In this document: positions 42,173-42,719 of the stretch, one piece after another
Position numbering within the stretch: position 1 is the first letter of the stretch
Layout: each line of letters opens with the position of its first letter
From: an uncultured Rikenellaceae bacterium
GTDB taxonomy: Bacteria > Bacteroidota > Bacteroidia > Bacteroidales > Rikenellaceae
Direction: 5' to 3'
DNA length: 42,719 nt
NCBI GenBank assembly: GCA_944321925.1
Contig: CALUND010000012.1
Span: 1 to 42,719 of the forward strand
Position numbers and translations under genes: made by a program
The notes under the pieces: generated by a model
Seen by the model: only the letters and a program-made list of their open reading frames with translations
The model's database searches: none
What the model was told of the DNA's origin: nothing

Positions 42173-42719
42173 TTACTCTTCTTCCGTGGCGGGAGCTGTT
42201 CCCGGCAGCAGTGTGATGGTCAGTCCGCCCATGACGGCCGGTACGTTGAATGCGATCGAAAAGTTGTCCTTGGCGGCATTGGTCCGACCGCTCAACGTGA
42301 ATTCGTAGTTGCTTGGCGATCCGCCCATTCCCATGGCCACGCTGCCGCTGCCCGTGAAGAGATACTCTTCGCCCTCCTTAGCTACGATGGCCGACTCAAC
42401 GGTAAAGGTTCCCCACGCGGCGGACTCGAAGACTGCCTTCAGTGTTCCGTCACCATTGGCCGTCAACGACACACTTTCATCATCCGTATAACGATCCTGG
42501 AACATCGCACAGTCGGCTTCCGTATAGCCCTTGTACGTGCCGGCCAGCAGCAGGTCAGCCGGAGCATCACCCGTCTGAAAGGTAAGGGTCATACCGCCCA
42601 TGACGGCCGGTATCGAAAACTCCATCCGGGCATCGGTCTGAGACTTGATCTCGGCCGTGAAAGTGCAGGCGTAGGCCGAGGTGCTTTCACCCATGCCCAT
42701 CTGCGTCTGCCCGCTGCCC
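42173..42719 (-). CDS. Calycin-like tandem-repeat protein (5' end beyond the window)
   Basis: The visible 182 residues are the C-terminal part of a larger protein; the frame is open to the window edge. Two similar units are seen: 'MGMGESTS.YACTFTAEIKS..PAVMGGMTLTFQTGDAP' and 'MGMGGSPSNYEFTLSGRT..VPAVMGGLTITLLPGTAP'. These match the calycin-like beta-barrel domain of Bacteroidetes. Being directly upstream of hmuY with an 18-base gap, it is probably co-transcribed and may also bind a hydrophobic ligand such as haem. It has no known function; the signal peptide, if any, lies outside. Confidence 0.72.
   Translation of the reverse strand, partial: GSGQTQMGMGESTSAYACTFTAEIKSQTDARMEFSIPAVMGGMTLTFQTGDAPADLLLAGTYKGYTEADCAMFQDRYTDDESVSLTANGDGTLKAVFESAAWGTFTVESAIVAKEGEEYLFTGSGSVAMGMGGSPSNYEFTLSGRTNAAKDNFSIAFNVPAVMGGLTITLLPGTAPATEEE

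Overview
The window looks like a chromosomal segment of a G+C-rich member of the Bacteroidota, most like Bacteroidales such as Alistipes/Rikenellaceae; the genus is an inference. The evidence is: Bacteroidetes-type promoters (-7 box TAnnTTTG with a -33 TTTG/TTG box) in front of many genes; mostly weak Shine-Dalgarno sequences; many lipoproteins; a TonB-dependent receptor with a carboxypeptidase-like N-terminal domain; and a haem-uptake operon of the hmuYRSTUV type known from Porphyromonas and Bacteroides.

Left part (1-12.1 kb): a stretch with no convincing gene and a tandem 11-bp repeat, then tRNA-Pro(UGG), an orphan lipoprotein of the radical-SAM-associated kind, argS, a divergently transcribed O-acetylhomoserine sulfhydrylase (metY type), a lipoprotein, dusB, a large exported tricorn-like protease and an exported metallophosphoesterase. 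Rho-independent terminators separate most of these.

Middle (12.1-25.7 kb): an AsmA-type envelope protein, a DUF2461 protein whose start region is a 24-bp tandem duplication, a lipoprotein esterase, a methionine aminopeptidase, and a five-gene tripartite ABC efflux operon (ATPase, two FtsX/MacB permeases, adaptor, TolC-type channel). The operon has an unusual leader: a perfect hairpin followed by a polypurine tract. A convergent DHA2-type MFS exporter follows.

Right-middle (25.8-32.9 kb): malic enzyme with a phosphotransacetylase-like domain, a proline-rich small lipoprotein interrupted by an in-frame TGA, a dienelactone-hydrolase-like lipoprotein with a 12-bp palindrome at its predicted transcription start, a hexapeptide acetyltransferase behind a C10 tract, an exported LD-carboxypeptidase and an iron-sulfur-flavoprotein-like reductase.

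Right end (33.1-42.7 kb): an AT-richer gap begins with what looks like the 3' end of a minus-strand tRNA plus its terminator, a typical scar of an integrated element. Beyond it is a tightly packed minus-strand operon: tandem calycin-like protein (cut by the window edge), HmuY, HmuR, HmuS (membrane-anchored CobN/ChlH-like chelatase), HmuT, HmuU (ExbB/TolQ-like) and HmuV (DUF2149). The genes would act together: HmuY and perhaps the calycin protein bind haem at the surface, HmuR imports it across the outer membrane, and HmuS with HmuTUV processes it at the inner membrane. The most interesting reading is that HmuV has an ExbD/TolR-like transmembrane segment with an Asp (D23), so HmuU-HmuV may be a proton-driven motor dedicated to the HmuS chelatase.
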